Shown here: piece after piece, positions 1-9,582 of the stretch | How positions within the stretch are numbered: position 1 is the stretch's first letter | How the letters are laid out: every line of letters begins with the position of its first letter | Source: a virus | IMG/VR virus record: IMGVR_UViG_3300044640_001495 | Coordinates: 289,124 to 353,123 of that record | DNA length: 64,000 nucleotides | Direction: 5' to 3' (one strand) | Position numbers and translations under genes: made by a program | Notes under the pieces: generated by a model | Seen by the model: the letters and a program-made list of their open reading frames with translations, nothing else | Databases searched by the model: none | Told to the model about the DNA's origin: nothing

Positions 1-743
<743 letters not shown>

Positions 744-767
744 TTATGAGATATTTTCAATGCTAGG

Positions 768-1160
768 TTATTTCTTCCACACGTAGTAATTTTTAGCAAC
801 TTCTCTAATAGCGTAGTGATCTGATTTCAATAATTTTTGACATTCTTTAGATATCAGTTCAGGTCCTTCAATTATGATCGTGGGCTGTGTTCGGCGCCAT
901 ATCTGCTGAAGTTCAGGTATAAATTCTTCATGTACAAAATCAATAATTATTAAATCCACATCAGACACCAAATGGATATTATCGAAATTTTCTCTGTATA
1001 CCACATTTCTTTTTTGAATACGTGGTAGTGTGCCATTGACCACAAATACCGTGTCAAAGGTTTCTAACAGATCCTCTAGATTACCCAACGCCGTGCCTAC
1101 AGCCAGCACATTTCGTGCTTTACGGTGAGCCTTCTTCATTCGTTTTGAAAATTTTGTCAT
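768..1160 (-). CDS. Hypothetical protein, Rossmann-like fragment
   Basis: A 130-residue protein I do not recognise. It has a basic N-terminus, a VLAVGTALGNLEDLL stretch resembling a nucleotide-binding first strand and loop, and alternating hydrophobic strands (VDLIIIDFVHEEF, PTIIIEGPELI). It could be a reduced methyltransferase or glycosyltransferase domain. It lies between gmd and a divergent transferase-like gene, so a role in surface sugar metabolism is a contextual guess only. Confidence 0.6.
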   Translation of the reverse strand: MTKFSKRMKKAHRKARNVLAVGTALGNLEDLLETFDTVFVVNGTLPRIQKRNVVYRENFDNIHLVSDVDLIIIDFVHEEFIPELQQIWRRTQPTIIIEGPELISKECQKLLKSDHYAIREVAKNYYVWKK

Positions 1161-1196
1161 AGATATTGATTAAATACACATATATTTATTTGACTG

Positions 1197-2036
1197 ATGA
1201 GATTCAAAATTCATAAAACCCACGGAGCTCTTAACAGTGCTCCAATATTTGCAGCCTTGGAACAAGGTATCAAAAATACCGGTTTTTCGGTGGTAGATTC
1301 GGGTCAAGACGTGGATGTGATTTGGTCAGTGTTATGGCATGGTCGCATGCAGGCCAATCAACTCATCTACAATCAATGCCGAGCAAAAAGAAAACCAGTG
1401 ATGATCATTGAGGTGGGCAATCTCATCCGAGGCACCACTTGGCGTATCAGTTTAGACCACATCCATGGCCTGGGAATTTTTGGAAATAGTGAAAATCTTG
1501 ATCAAGCACGACCAAAAATTCTAGGCGTGGATTTGAAACCCGTTGACGATAATAGAAATAATAAAATTTTAATTGCTTGTCAACATGAGCGTAGTCTTCA
1601 GTGGGAAGGGCAATCATCCATGGCGGAATGGGTGAAACAAAAAGTGGCAGAAATTAGAAAATTCACTGATAAATCTGTGGTAGTGAGACCGCATCCGCGA
1701 TCGCCGGTAAGTTTGAATATTCAAGGAGTCACAGTTGAGCAGCCAAAAAAAATTCCAAATAGCTATGATTCATTTGATATCAATTACAAATATCACTGCG
1801 TGATAAATCACAACAGCGGTCCTGCTGTGCAAGCGGCGATCAGTGGAATTCCTGTGATCTGCGACCACACAAGTTTGGCATTTGACGTCAGCGATGTCAT
1901 TGAAAATATCAATAGGCCAATCTTGCCAGACAGAACACAATGGTTTGTGAAACTGTGTCATACCGAATGGACAGTGCAAGAAATATCCACAGGGATTCCA
2001 ATACAACGCCTTGTTGCCGCATTAAAAAATTATTGA
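1197..2036 (+). CDS. Capsule/surface-glycan transferase-like protein
   Basis: A 279-residue protein with the C-terminal pattern of capsule-type (KpsC/KpsS-like) and CDP-glycerol-type transferases: a VRPHPRSP segment near residue 165 followed by VINHNSGPAVQAAISGIPVIC near 202-222, the usual nucleotide-sugar loop in which a conserved acceptor or phosphate site sits before a GxPV turn. Neighbouring gmd fits a sugar-modification role. It is shorter than typical family members. The substrate is unknown. Confidence 0.65.
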   Translation: MRFKIHKTHGALNSAPIFAALEQGIKNTGFSVVDSGQDVDVIWSVLWHGRMQANQLIYNQCRAKRKPVMIIEVGNLIRGTTWRISLDHIHGLGIFGNSENLDQARPKILGVDLKPVDDNRNNKILIACQHERSLQWEGQSSMAEWVKQKVAEIRKFTDKSVVVRPHPRSPVSLNIQGVTVEQPKKIPNSYDSFDINYKYHCVINHNSGPAVQAAISGIPVICDHTSLAFDVSDVIENINRPILPDRTQWFVKLCHTEWTVQEISTGIPIQRLVAALKNY

Positions 2037-2043
2037 AAAATCA

Positions 2044-2072
2044 TTGACTTTTGTTAAGAAATACAGTATAGT
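2044..2072 (+). promoter_or_regulatory. Sigma-70 type promoter, leaderless arrangement
   Basis: TTGACT (2044-2049), 17-nt spacer, TATAGT (2067-2072), then only 6 nt before the ATG at 2079. A start point 6-7 nt after the -10 box would leave the mRNA with essentially no leader. Confidence 0.7.
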
Positions 2073-2078
2073 ATTAGT

Positions 2079-3275
2079 ATGACAAAATTTTCTTGTGTAG
2101 AAGATCTATTAGTTGAATTTTATAATCAGACACTGTTTGATATAACAATCTTGCAAGATCAAGATCGTGCTGCCATACATGGATTCTATAATACACTAGA
2201 TCTCGGTAATCAATTAACTGCTAATCAAGGTGGTTTTTTACTGAAAATTCTGTCCAAGTACAAAACGTTTGCCAACAGTCTCGGCATAGATTATGGCACG
2301 TTGATAGACACACCTATATGGAAAACCACCTTTAGAAAATTAGATCTTACTAGAAAAATATTTGTAGAACAGTCCGAAGAGGGTGAGATCACAGTGTGTT
2401 TAAAATTTCCATATGCATTGAAAGAAGCCTTCGAAAAAGAATTTCATACTGAAAATACACCATACAGTTCCAACACCTGGGACAGTGATAGAAAACTGCG
2501 TGTGCTAAATGTTTACAAATATAATATCATACAGCTTGAAGAATTTTGCAGAAAGCATGACTTTGAACTTGATGACACTTTTCTCACGTTGGTTGACACA
2601 GTGGCAGAGATTTGGGATCAACAGGATCAAATTATCCCCTGTGCATATATCACAGCTGGTGAATTAGTGCTGTGTAATGCCACTGAAGATGCAGAACTAT
2701 TTTATCAAAAACACAAACAGGATGATATAGACCAAAATATATTCTTGGCCAAAAGCATGGGGTATCCTACTCGATTTGATCGACCAATAGAGACCAAACT
2801 TGAGGTTATCTGTTCATCTAAATCAAGATTTTTTTGGATGAAATCTAATAGAGATTTCTTTGACCTTTACAAGCAGGTCGATGGGATTGTCTGTGTGTTA
2901 ATTGATCGCAATACTCAAGACAGCATTGATTGGTTGCAAAAATTTGTCGAGTCTGCTGATATTGCCGGTATACCAAGATCAGATATCAGGGTGTGTTTTC
3001 GAGACCCCACTGAAAAGAAATCTCAGCTAAATGCATGGATCAAAGACAACAATCTTGGTGGTAAAGTTCAAGAAGGTAAAATACTTATATTCTTTCATAA
3101 ACCCCCTAAGTGGTTGTTTAAAGACAACATTGATGTTAAAATAGTTGTAACAAATAGCTACACACCAATCAACGAACCCACTTCATCTGTGTGGTTAGAT
3201 ACTCATCCTTGTGTGTGTTATTTGAGTGACATAAAACCAACTCCTACAAGGAAACAGAAAATTGTCAGTTTGTAA
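2079..3275 (+). CDS. Hypothetical protein upstream of uvsW
   Basis: A 398-residue soluble protein with no motif I recognise. It has a mixed alpha/beta composition with repeated charged segments and no signal or membrane segment. It starts directly after a promoter with a 6-nt gap and its stop overlaps the uvsW start by 14 nt, so it is probably co-transcribed and translationally coupled with the helicase. A replication or recombination accessory role is contextual inference. Confidence 0.8.
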   Translation: MTKFSCVEDLLVEFYNQTLFDITILQDQDRAAIHGFYNTLDLGNQLTANQGGFLLKILSKYKTFANSLGIDYGTLIDTPIWKTTFRKLDLTRKIFVEQSEEGEITVCLKFPYALKEAFEKEFHTENTPYSSNTWDSDRKLRVLNVYKYNIIQLEEFCRKHDFELDDTFLTLVDTVAEIWDQQDQIIPCAYITAGELVLCNATEDAELFYQKHKQDDIDQNIFLAKSMGYPTRFDRPIETKLEVICSSKSRFFWMKSNRDFFDLYKQVDGIVCVLIDRNTQDSIDWLQKFVESADIAGIPRSDIRVCFRDPTEKKSQLNAWIKDNNLGGKVQEGKILIFFHKPPKWLFKDNIDVKIVVTNSYTPINEPTSSVWLDTHPCVCYLSDIKPTPTRKQKIVSL

Positions 3276-4716
3276 ACTAGTGATTCGAGATGAAGTTAAT
3301 ATCAAGTTGGAAGGACTCAGTGTTGAAACACGGCGTAAAATTGTTAACAAATTGAAATTTGATCTACCATATGCCCGACACATGCCATCATACAAACTGG
3401 GTCGATGGGATGGTACAAAAACCTATTTTAGCATCGGTGGTACTGGTTATCTTGCACACCTTGATGTTATATTGCCCATCGTAGAAGAAGCTGGATATGA
3501 AATAGATATTGAAGATCAACGACATCACACCAAGATAGAATTTGCTCCTATAACAGAAAACTACTGGGCAGACAAGGGCAAGACATGGCCCAAGGGGCAT
3601 CCTGAAGCAGGAACTCCTATTGTACTTCGTGATTATCAATACGACGTTGTTAACAAGTTTTTAGAAAACTCACAATCATTACAGGAGGTAGCTACAGGTG
3701 CAGGCAAAACAATTACTACAGCGACATTGTCGCATCTTTGTGAGGCGTATGGGCGTACGATGGTTATTGTTCCGAACAAATCTCTTGTTGTACAAACTGA
3801 AGAAGACTACAAAAACCTTGGACTAGATGTGGGTGTATACTTCGGCGACAGAAAAGAATTAGGTAAGACGCACACTATCTGCACCTGGCAAAGTCTTAAT
3901 GTACTCGATAAGAAAAGTTACGATGACGAAGTGTTATCGTTAGCTGAATTTACTGCTGGAGTATCTGCAATTATTATCGATGAAGTTCATCAGGCCAAGG
4001 CAGAAGTGTTAACGAAATTGTTGACACAGAACTTTAGCAACTGTGCTATACGATGGGGACTCACGGGAACTATTCCCAAAGAAGCATGGGAATTTCAAGG
4101 CATCCTTGCCAGCATCGGACCAGTTATCAATCAGGTATCGGCACATGACCTACAGGAGAAGGGCGTTCTAGCACAATTACAAATTAACATTTTGCAAACC
4201 AACGAAGTACAGGAATTTAGAAGTTTTGCAGACGAATATGCATTTTTGGTCACCGACGATTCTAGAATTACTTGGATGGCAAATAAAATACAATCACTAG
4301 CTTTAACAGGAAATACTCTAGTGTTAATCAACAGAATTGACACTGGGAATAAATTGATTGAGCGCATACCGGAAGCTGTATTCGTTAGTGGTGGAATGAA
4401 GCTAGGCGATAGGAAAGAAGAATATGACGAGATTAAAACAAGTGATGGTAAGATTATTGTGGCGACTTATGGTGTGGCCGCTGTGGGTATTAATATCCCT
4501 AGGATTTTTAATTTGGTTCTTGTGGAGCCCGGAAAGAGCTTTGTCCGAGTTATACAAAGTATTGGGCGAGGCATTAGAAAAGCGCAAGACAAAGACCACG
4601 TTGAAATCTGGGACATAACTTCACAGTGCAAATATTCCAAACGACATCTCACTGAACGAAAGAAATTTTACAAAGAGGCCAAGTACCCCTTTACAATTAC
4701 CAAGGTATCCATATGA
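3262..4716 (+). CDS. uvsW: UvsW-type SF2 DNA helicase
   Basis: Superfamily 2 helicase of the T4 UvsW type, which remodels recombination and fork intermediates. The N-terminal region (about 1-115) resembles the UvsW substrate-recognition domain with a YKLGRWDG segment. Walker A EVATGAGKT is at 142-150, a DEVHQ Walker B follows, then LTGTI (motif III) and a C-terminal QSIGRGIRK motif VI. The start is TTG, preceded by AAGGA nine bases upstream; it overlaps the previous gene and matches where UvsW proteins begin. The 3' end overlaps the next start (ATGA). Confidence 0.93.
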   Translation: MSVCKLVIRDEVNIKLEGLSVETRRKIVNKLKFDLPYARHMPSYKLGRWDGTKTYFSIGGTGYLAHLDVILPIVEEAGYEIDIEDQRHHTKIEFAPITENYWADKGKTWPKGHPEAGTPIVLRDYQYDVVNKFLENSQSLQEVATGAGKTITTATLSHLCEAYGRTMVIVPNKSLVVQTEEDYKNLGLDVGVYFGDRKELGKTHTICTWQSLNVLDKKSYDDEVLSLAEFTAGVSAIIIDEVHQAKAEVLTKLLTQNFSNCAIRWGLTGTIPKEAWEFQGILASIGPVINQVSAHDLQEKGVLAQLQINILQTNEVQEFRSFADEYAFLVTDDSRITWMANKIQSLALTGNTLVLINRIDTGNKLIERIPEAVFVSGGMKLGDRKEEYDEIKTSDGKIIVATYGVAAVGINIPRIFNLVLVEPGKSFVRVIQSIGRGIRKAQDKDHVEIWDITSQCKYSKRHLTERKKFYKEAKYPFTITKVSI

Positions 4717-5219
4717 AAATTTTAACCCTAAACAATAGATCTTTTGATCTAAACGAATTGCCAGATGAGGTAGACGAAGACACTAGATTTTCAGTATTAG
4801 ATAATTCCAATCCTAACGAACCAGATTTCTTTTTTATGCCGTTGATATTTTTGGAATCATTTAACTCGCCTGCTATATTATTAAGTGTGGGAGGTTATGA
4901 AGTACAAATGCCACTAGACTGGTGCATGATCGTTGGAGATCGAGATTGTGGACTAGACCCTGAAGTTTTGCCCCTGACCAGCCTAAATGAACGTGGATTT
5001 GATGCATTTATTTTTAATCCCATAAATGGATTTAAATGTGAGTATATGCCCATTGAAATAGTAAATATCTATCAAGACGTGAGATGGTACTTTCCTAAAA
5101 TGAAAAACGGACAATTACTCACTGTGCCATTGCATGATGGTCCTAGTCCGCCATGTGCATATTTTGTTAAAGAAATCAGTAGACAGAGCGAAATTTTACA
5201 ATTAGATAAGGTTATTTAA
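4713..5219 (+). CDS. Hypothetical protein in uvsW operon
   Basis: 168 residues, acidic, starting on the ATGA overlap with uvsW. It contains a conserved-looking VQMPLDWCMIVGDRDCG segment and a C-terminal PSPPCAYFV segment. I do not recognise the family. Tight coupling to uvsW suggests co-expression with replication functions. Confidence 0.8.
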   Translation: MKILTLNNRSFDLNELPDEVDEDTRFSVLDNSNPNEPDFFFMPLIFLESFNSPAILLSVGGYEVQMPLDWCMIVGDRDCGLDPEVLPLTSLNERGFDAFIFNPINGFKCEYMPIEIVNIYQDVRWYFPKMKNGQLLTVPLHDGPSPPCAYFVKEISRQSEILQLDKVI

Positions 5220-5220
5220 A

Positions 5221-5577
5221 ATGAAAGCAGGAAAAGTTTGGGGACAGACAGAATTATTAGAAGCCAATGGTGTATTGGAATTTCACCGCATTGAAGCCAA
5301 AAAAGGCGGCACATGTTCCAAGCATAAACATCAATACAAATGGAATGGCTTCTTTGTAGAAAAAGGTGAAATGATCATTCGTGTTTGGAAAAACAACTAT
5401 GATCTAGTTGATGAAACACTTTTACGAGCCGGAGAGTATACAAAGGTAGCACCCGGAGAATATCATCAATTTGAAGCAGTAGCTGATTGTGTTGCTTTTG
5501 AATTATATTGGGCAGAGTTTGATCACGATGATATAGAGCGTGAAACTGTAGGGTACGCAAAAAATGGGAAATCTTAA
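5221..5577 (+). CDS. Cupin-fold protein
   Basis: 118-residue single-domain cupin: a first motif around KGGTCSKHKHQYKWNGFFVEKGE (the HxH and E metal ligands of the double-stranded beta helix) and a second around APGEYHQFEAV. Small phage cupins of this sort often sit beside sugar or oxygenase genes. The substrate cannot be read from sequence. It begins two bases after the previous stop and overlaps the next gene by 14 nt. Confidence 0.8.
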   Translation: MKAGKVWGQTELLEANGVLEFHRIEAKKGGTCSKHKHQYKWNGFFVEKGEMIIRVWKNNYDLVDETLLRAGEYTKVAPGEYHQFEAVADCVAFELYWAEFDHDDIERETVGYAKNGKS

Positions 5578-5851
5578 ACCAGGTGCTACCTATACATACG
5601 AACACAAAGATAGCGTTGTATATGCCTCAGAAGCAGGCGACTCGAATAAACAAGTACAAGGGTGGATGTATAATAAAGATAATCCAAACTTTGATCCGCG
5701 CACGAGTGATGGAAGACCGTTGCACGATCACATGATGGAAGATCAACTTTGGGGTAAAATTCGGCGGGCTGCCCGGACAAATCCCACTTTACAAGAAGCA
5801 ATAGAACGTGTTATAATAATATATCACCTAAGCAAAGACAATGGCAAATAA
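5564..5851 (+). CDS. Hypothetical small protein
   Basis: 95 residues with no recognised motif. The C-terminal half is helical (RRAARTNPTLQEAIERVII). Its overlaps with both neighbours (14 and 11 nt) and its position just before the gp62-like gene indicate a genuine replication-block gene. A YxxxxK-rich N-terminus and a DGRPLHDHMMEDQLW segment may serve as family markers. Confidence 0.75.
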   Translation: MGNLKPGATYTYEHKDSVVYASEAGDSNKQVQGWMYNKDNPNFDPRTSDGRPLHDHMMEDQLWGKIRRAARTNPTLQEAIERVIIIYHLSKDNGK

Positions 5852-6317
5852 ACACATAGACCTCTTTAAAGAAATAATTCCAGCAGTTGATCTTGGAATG
5901 AAAGACTTATGGGATGCCGCCACTGATGATGGAAGGAAAGAGATCAAAGGAGATTTCTGGAATCTTAATAGATATATCAGCAGTGTTAAAAGCAGTGATC
6001 GGTCGCTTCAAGAGCATTTTGTTTTGACCGTAAATGAATACTACAATAAAAATTGGAATAATATTCAAAAACATCCCAAACTGGTTTGGCAGTCGTTGTG
6101 TGCCTGTAGTAGAGGCACAGGTCAAACCTATTTTCATGAATGGATTCCTCTTAAAAAACAAAAAAATAAAAAAGTAGATTTTCTAGCAGAGCTGTTTCCG
6201 AACATGAAAATGACAGATGTTGAAACTCTAGCAGCAATAACTACAGACAAAGAAATAAAAGAATATGCTAAGGACCTTGGTTGGGATAAGAAGCAAATTG
6301 CAGACATTAAATTATAA
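5841..6317 (+). CDS. Clamp-loader small subunit-like protein (gp62-like)
   Basis: 158 residues with the general plan of T4 gp62, the small clamp-loader subunit: a helical N-terminus, a central region with a GTGQTYFHEWIPLKK segment, comparable to the tract before the PRGK segment of gp62, and a lysine-rich helical C-terminus ending WDKKQIADIKL. Similarity is weak and the call rests partly on its position among replication genes. No gp44, gp45 or gp43 gene is visible in this window. Confidence 0.5.
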   Translation: MANKHIDLFKEIIPAVDLGMKDLWDAATDDGRKEIKGDFWNLNRYISSVKSSDRSLQEHFVLTVNEYYNKNWNNIQKHPKLVWQSLCACSRGTGQTYFHEWIPLKKQKNKKVDFLAELFPNMKMTDVETLAAITTDKEIKEYAKDLGWDKKQIADIKL

Positions 6318-6984
6318 GTGCGAATACTGCGGCAAAGAATTTGTCAAAGAAAAAACTTTGGCTGTGCATGTCTGTGAACAGAAACGTAGACACATGAGCA
6401 AGAATGAAAGACATGTTCAGGCAGGCCTGTTAACATTCCAACGATTTTATGAACTGGCACAGCGAGGTTCTAGTCCCAAGACCTTTGATGATTTTGCAGG
6501 TAGTTCATTCTACAATGCCATGGTAAAGTTTGGTAGTTTTCTTGTAAACACTGCTCCTATCTATCCAGAGAGATTTATTGACTTTGTGGTCAAGAGTGGA
6601 GTAAAACTAGATCATTGGTGCAGAGATGAACTTTATGATACCTATATCAGTGAGCTGATAAAAATAGAACCAGCAGACGGTGCAATACAGAGAACCATCA
6701 AAACCATGATGGAATGGAGTGATGCTAACTCAGCCCCCTGGGAACACTACTTTCAATACGTTAATCTCAACCGCGCTACGCACGATATCAAGGAAGGATT
6801 GATTAGTCCGTGGATGGTGTTAAATAGCAAGTCGGGGAAGGAAATGTTAAAGCGTATGAATGATGAGCAACTAGATATAGTTGGTCCAATTATTGATCCT
6901 AACTATTGGTCCAGACGTTTTAAATCTTTACCCGCAGATGTAGAGTTAGTTAAAGACGTCATCAAGGAGGCGAAAATATTATGA
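6298..6984 (+). CDS. Zinc-finger protein in replication block
   Basis: About 228 residues with an N-terminal treble-clef or C2H2-like finger (CEYCGKEF ... HVCEQKRR) followed by a long helical domain containing FYNAMVKFG and WMVLNSKSGKEML segments. I recall similar proteins as conserved hypotheticals in marine T4-like phages, but function is unknown. The finger begins immediately after a TTG at 6298; an in-frame ATG at 6265 would lengthen the overlap with the gp62-like gene to 53 nt, so the start is uncertain. Confidence 0.8.
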   Translation: MQTLNYKCEYCGKEFVKEKTLAVHVCEQKRRHMSKNERHVQAGLLTFQRFYELAQRGSSPKTFDDFAGSSFYNAMVKFGSFLVNTAPIYPERFIDFVVKSGVKLDHWCRDELYDTYISELIKIEPADGAIQRTIKTMMEWSDANSAPWEHYFQYVNLNRATHDIKEGLISPWMVLNSKSGKEMLKRMNDEQLDIVGPIIDPNYWSRRFKSLPADVELVKDVIKEAKIL

Positions 6985-7229
6985 TTTATAAGAAAAGAAA
7001 AGAAGAAGCAAGCGCACCACCTGTAGAAGACGAAGAAGTAGAGTTAGCACACAACGAAGAACATATATCTAGAGACGATATAGACATTGAGATAGTGATT
7101 GCGGAAGATTCCGACGATGTATTTGTAAAATTTACGGGGTTCAATGATCGCGAAGATTCTGAAGAGTATGCACAGTTTCTAGCAGATACATTGCCTTTGC
7201 TATTGTTTGAAACCACGAGATTGAACTAA
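6981..7229 (+). CDS. Acidic hypothetical protein
   Basis: 82 residues, strongly acidic (long runs of Glu and Asp), overlapping the zinc-finger gene by 4 nt and the DnaE-like gene by 1 nt. No domain is recognised. Its location directly before a polymerase-palm homologue suggests it is expressed with, and may bind, that protein; this is inference. Confidence 0.75.
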   Translation: MIYKKRKEEASAPPVEDEEVELAHNEEHISRDDIDIEIVIAEDSDDVFVKFTGFNDREDSEEYAQFLADTLPLLLFETTRLN

Positions 7230-7807
7230 TGCCGGATATTGACATAGACTTTGTAGACCGCGATCAAGCATTAAAATTGTTTGAACACATCCCTGCCAGT
7301 AGACTAGACAATCAACGATTGGTCAAGCATAACACAGGTGTATATCTACACGCTGTTCCTGTAGATGCAGTTAGTGGTCTATGTCAACTTCCCTATGAAC
7401 AGGCAGAAGAAGAAAAGTATTTTAAAATAGATTTTCTCAATGTTGGAATTTATAAAGGTGTTCGTGATGAAGAACATCTAGTTTATCTAATGAATCAGGA
7501 GCCACTATGGGACTTACTTCAACAAGACGAATTTGTAAATCTGTTATTTCATTTGAACGGGCATGGAGATATAATCCGGAAGACCCTACCGACTTCCGTG
7601 GAACAATTATCTGCCGTCCTAGCTATGATCCGCCCAGCCAAACGTTATCTGATTGGGAAGCCTTGGACGACGATCATGACGGAAGTATGGACCAAGCCAG
7701 AGACTGGTGATTACTACTTTAAGAAGAGTCATGCCACTGCCTATGCTGTTGCTATCGTTGTACAGATGAATTTAATCTGTGAACAGATTAGTTATGGATT
7801 CCAATGA
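7229..7807 (+). CDS. Miniature DnaE (family C polymerase) palm-like protein
   Basis: 192 residues that align by eye with the palm of bacterial DNA polymerase III alpha. The N-terminus is MPDIDIDF, matching the PDFDVDF catalytic-aspartate motif. KHNTGVYLHAVPVD (33-46) matches the KHAAGVVI region. KIDFL (66-70, Asp68) matches the KFDFLGL third aspartate. LWDLLQQDEF and AMIRPAK match the following helices. The C-terminal FKKSHATAYA (165-173) matches the F-x-KSHAxAYA motif. The PHP, fingers and tau-binding parts are absent; full DnaE has over 1,000 residues. Whether it is catalytic or a regulatory decoy is unknown. Confidence 0.75.
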   Translation: MPDIDIDFVDRDQALKLFEHIPASRLDNQRLVKHNTGVYLHAVPVDAVSGLCQLPYEQAEEEKYFKIDFLNVGIYKGVRDEEHLVYLMNQEPLWDLLQQDEFVNLLFHLNGHGDIIRKTLPTSVEQLSAVLAMIRPAKRYLIGKPWTTIMTEVWTKPETGDYYFKKSHATAYAVAIVVQMNLICEQISYGFQ

Positions 7808-8364
7808 ACTTTGATGCCTTTAGCAGTGCTCAGATACAGAGCAAGATTTGGCTCGTGGATCGATTAGAGCGTACACTTGAAGAACATAGACCTATTGAGG
7901 ACGGTTATCGTATATGGATTTTAGCGGGATGGTATGCCTTGGCTAATTTTTTAATCCGTACTAGAAATAAAATACCTGTGCTGGAGGTCCGTAGCTTTGA
8001 CCAAGATCCCGCATGTGAACCTATAGCAGAGGCCATCAACAATCTATGGGTCTATCGAGCTTGGGAATTCAAGGCACATACCGTTGACATCAATCTGTTG
8101 GAATATAAACCAAGACCAGATGTGATTATAAATTCCAGTGTTGAGCACATGACTTCGAGTCAATGGTACGCAAATATCCCAGCGGGCACAGTGGTATGTC
8201 TACAGGCCAGCGATATGCTAGATGAGGATCATGTTAATTCTATGTCCAGTATCAAGGACCTAATGCTAAAGTACCCCATGAGCGAACAGCTCTACGATGG
8301 CATTAAAAGATTTGAATTTGAAGACAAGGCCTTTAATCGAGTAATGATTATTGGCATCAAGTAG
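7804..8364 (+). CDS. SAM-methyltransferase-like hypothetical protein
   Basis: 186 residues with a methyltransferase-like Rossmann order: IWILAGWYALANFLI (first strand and loop, lacking a clean GxGxG), VRSFDQDPACEPIA (acidic second strand), then PDVIINSSVEHM (strand four) and a hydrophobic final strand. It starts on the ATGA overlap with the DnaE-like gene. The degenerate glycine loop leaves catalytic activity doubtful. Confidence 0.65.
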   Translation: MNFDAFSSAQIQSKIWLVDRLERTLEEHRPIEDGYRIWILAGWYALANFLIRTRNKIPVLEVRSFDQDPACEPIAEAINNLWVYRAWEFKAHTVDINLLEYKPRPDVIINSSVEHMTSSQWYANIPAGTVVCLQASDMLDEDHVNSMSSIKDLMLKYPMSEQLYDGIKRFEFEDKAFNRVMIIGIK

Positions 8365-8728
8365 CCCGTCTAACCAATGTGATTGATTTGCGCTTGATAC
8401 GTTTTACAATGATATTATTAAGGCTGGTACAGGGACCAAATAACACCTTGACATCTTTGGTTGAAAAGTTTTTGATGGTGTATCGGAAAGCATAAATTTC
8501 TTTAAGTAAAAATATATTAATAGGAATCTGTCTATTTGATTCCCACCACCAAACTTCTCCTAGTTCTAAGAATTTTGCTTTTTCTTCTTCAGTTTTGATG
8601 TGTGCATAGTCATACATGCTGGTGATAGCAGAATCTTGGTTGATTATGATACCCACATATTCCTGATCAACGTGGGTTACAACACTGATAAAAGGAAAGT
8701 TTTCTTGTAAGTTATGTGTGATTCTCAT
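8357..8728 (-). CDS. Hypothetical protein
   Basis: 123-residue leftward gene, convergent with and overlapping the end of the methyltransferase-like gene by 8 nt. It contains a beta-rich N-terminus (FPFISVVTHVDQEYVGIIINQ) and a WWWESNRQIPINIFL segment, features of a small conserved phage family whose job I cannot name. Confidence 0.7.
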   Translation of the reverse strand: MRITHNLQENFPFISVVTHVDQEYVGIIINQDSAITSMYDYAHIKTEEEKAKFLELGEVWWWESNRQIPINIFLLKEIYAFRYTIKNFSTKDVKVLFGPCTSLNNIIVKRIKRKSITLVRRAT

Positions 8729-8757
8729 AGATAAATAGTGTAAAGGTCCGCTAGTGT

Positions 8758-9570
8758 ATGCAACTTATTTCAGTTTATTTATATCCAAACAAGATAGACG
8801 TATTTACAAATACGTTAGCCGCCTGGCAAACAGAGAGGTATCGTAGAGTGTATAATCGCAACTTAAAAATCCATCGAGGTGTCGATAACAGAATAGACCT
8901 GCAGGTGCGTAATTCTGACCAGAAGGCCCAAGACATAACAGGATCATATCTAGTTTTCAATCTAGTGAATAGAGAATCTAAAGAACTCATACTGCAAAAG
9001 GATTGTGTAATTCAGAGTGCGTCGAGCGGCAAGGCATATGTTATTTTATACAATTCGGAATTGAGAGACATCGAACCTGGCTTTTATCAATACTCTGTAA
9101 ACACCGAGACACGAACGCTTGATGGTGATGCACATGTGACCACGGCTAAAAACTCCTTGTATATAGATAGTCAGTATGGCGCATTTAGCCCCATAGAAAT
9201 CACTGGGGATGTATTCGGAGAACCAGTTGATAGTCTAGTAATAAAAGAATTTAAAAATTATCAACCTTACGACCCCGGCACATCATTATACTATATCAGT
9301 GGTATTATTGATGCACAACCCCAGTACGGTACTCCGCAGAGTCTGCATACATTCCAAATCAACATGTCCAATTACATTGGCGATATCATCATTCAGGGCA
9401 GTCAAAGTGCAGGCGGAAATCCTGAACGCTGGGTTGATCTAGAAACTATAAGTGCCATGCAGGATCCTGTTCTTTATCAAAACATCACTGGCAAATTCAA
9501 TTGGTTTAGAATCAAATATATTCCGGATTTATCAAACACAGGAAAAGTTGACAGCGTACTATATAGATAG
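8758..9570 (+). CDS. Putative virion/baseplate protein (BppU-like N-domain)
   Basis: 270 residues, beta-rich. Residues 38-95 (LKIHRGVDNRIDLQVRNSDQ and following VFNLVNRESKELILQKD) resemble the N-terminal beta domain of phage baseplate upper proteins. No enzymatic motif is seen. The 3' end carries the -35 and -10 of the primase promoter inside or directly behind its last codons. A structural role is likely but tentative. Confidence 0.65.
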   Translation: MQLISVYLYPNKIDVFTNTLAAWQTERYRRVYNRNLKIHRGVDNRIDLQVRNSDQKAQDITGSYLVFNLVNRESKELILQKDCVIQSASSGKAYVILYNSELRDIEPGFYQYSVNTETRTLDGDAHVTTAKNSLYIDSQYGAFSPIEITGDVFGEPVDSLVIKEFKNYQPYDPGTSLYYISGIIDAQPQYGTPQSLHTFQINMSNYIGDIIIQGSQSAGGNPERWVDLETISAMQDPVLYQNITGKFNWFRIKYIPDLSNTGKVDSVLYR

Positions 9571-9576
9571 TATACT
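9548..9576 (+). promoter_or_regulatory. Sigma-70 promoter of primase gene, leaderless arrangement
   Basis: TTGACA (9548-9553), 17-nt spacer, TATACT (9571-9576), 6 nt, ATG at 9583. The -35 box and most of the spacer lie inside the coding end of the upstream gene. Confidence 0.75.
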
Positions 9577-9582
9577 GTATGT

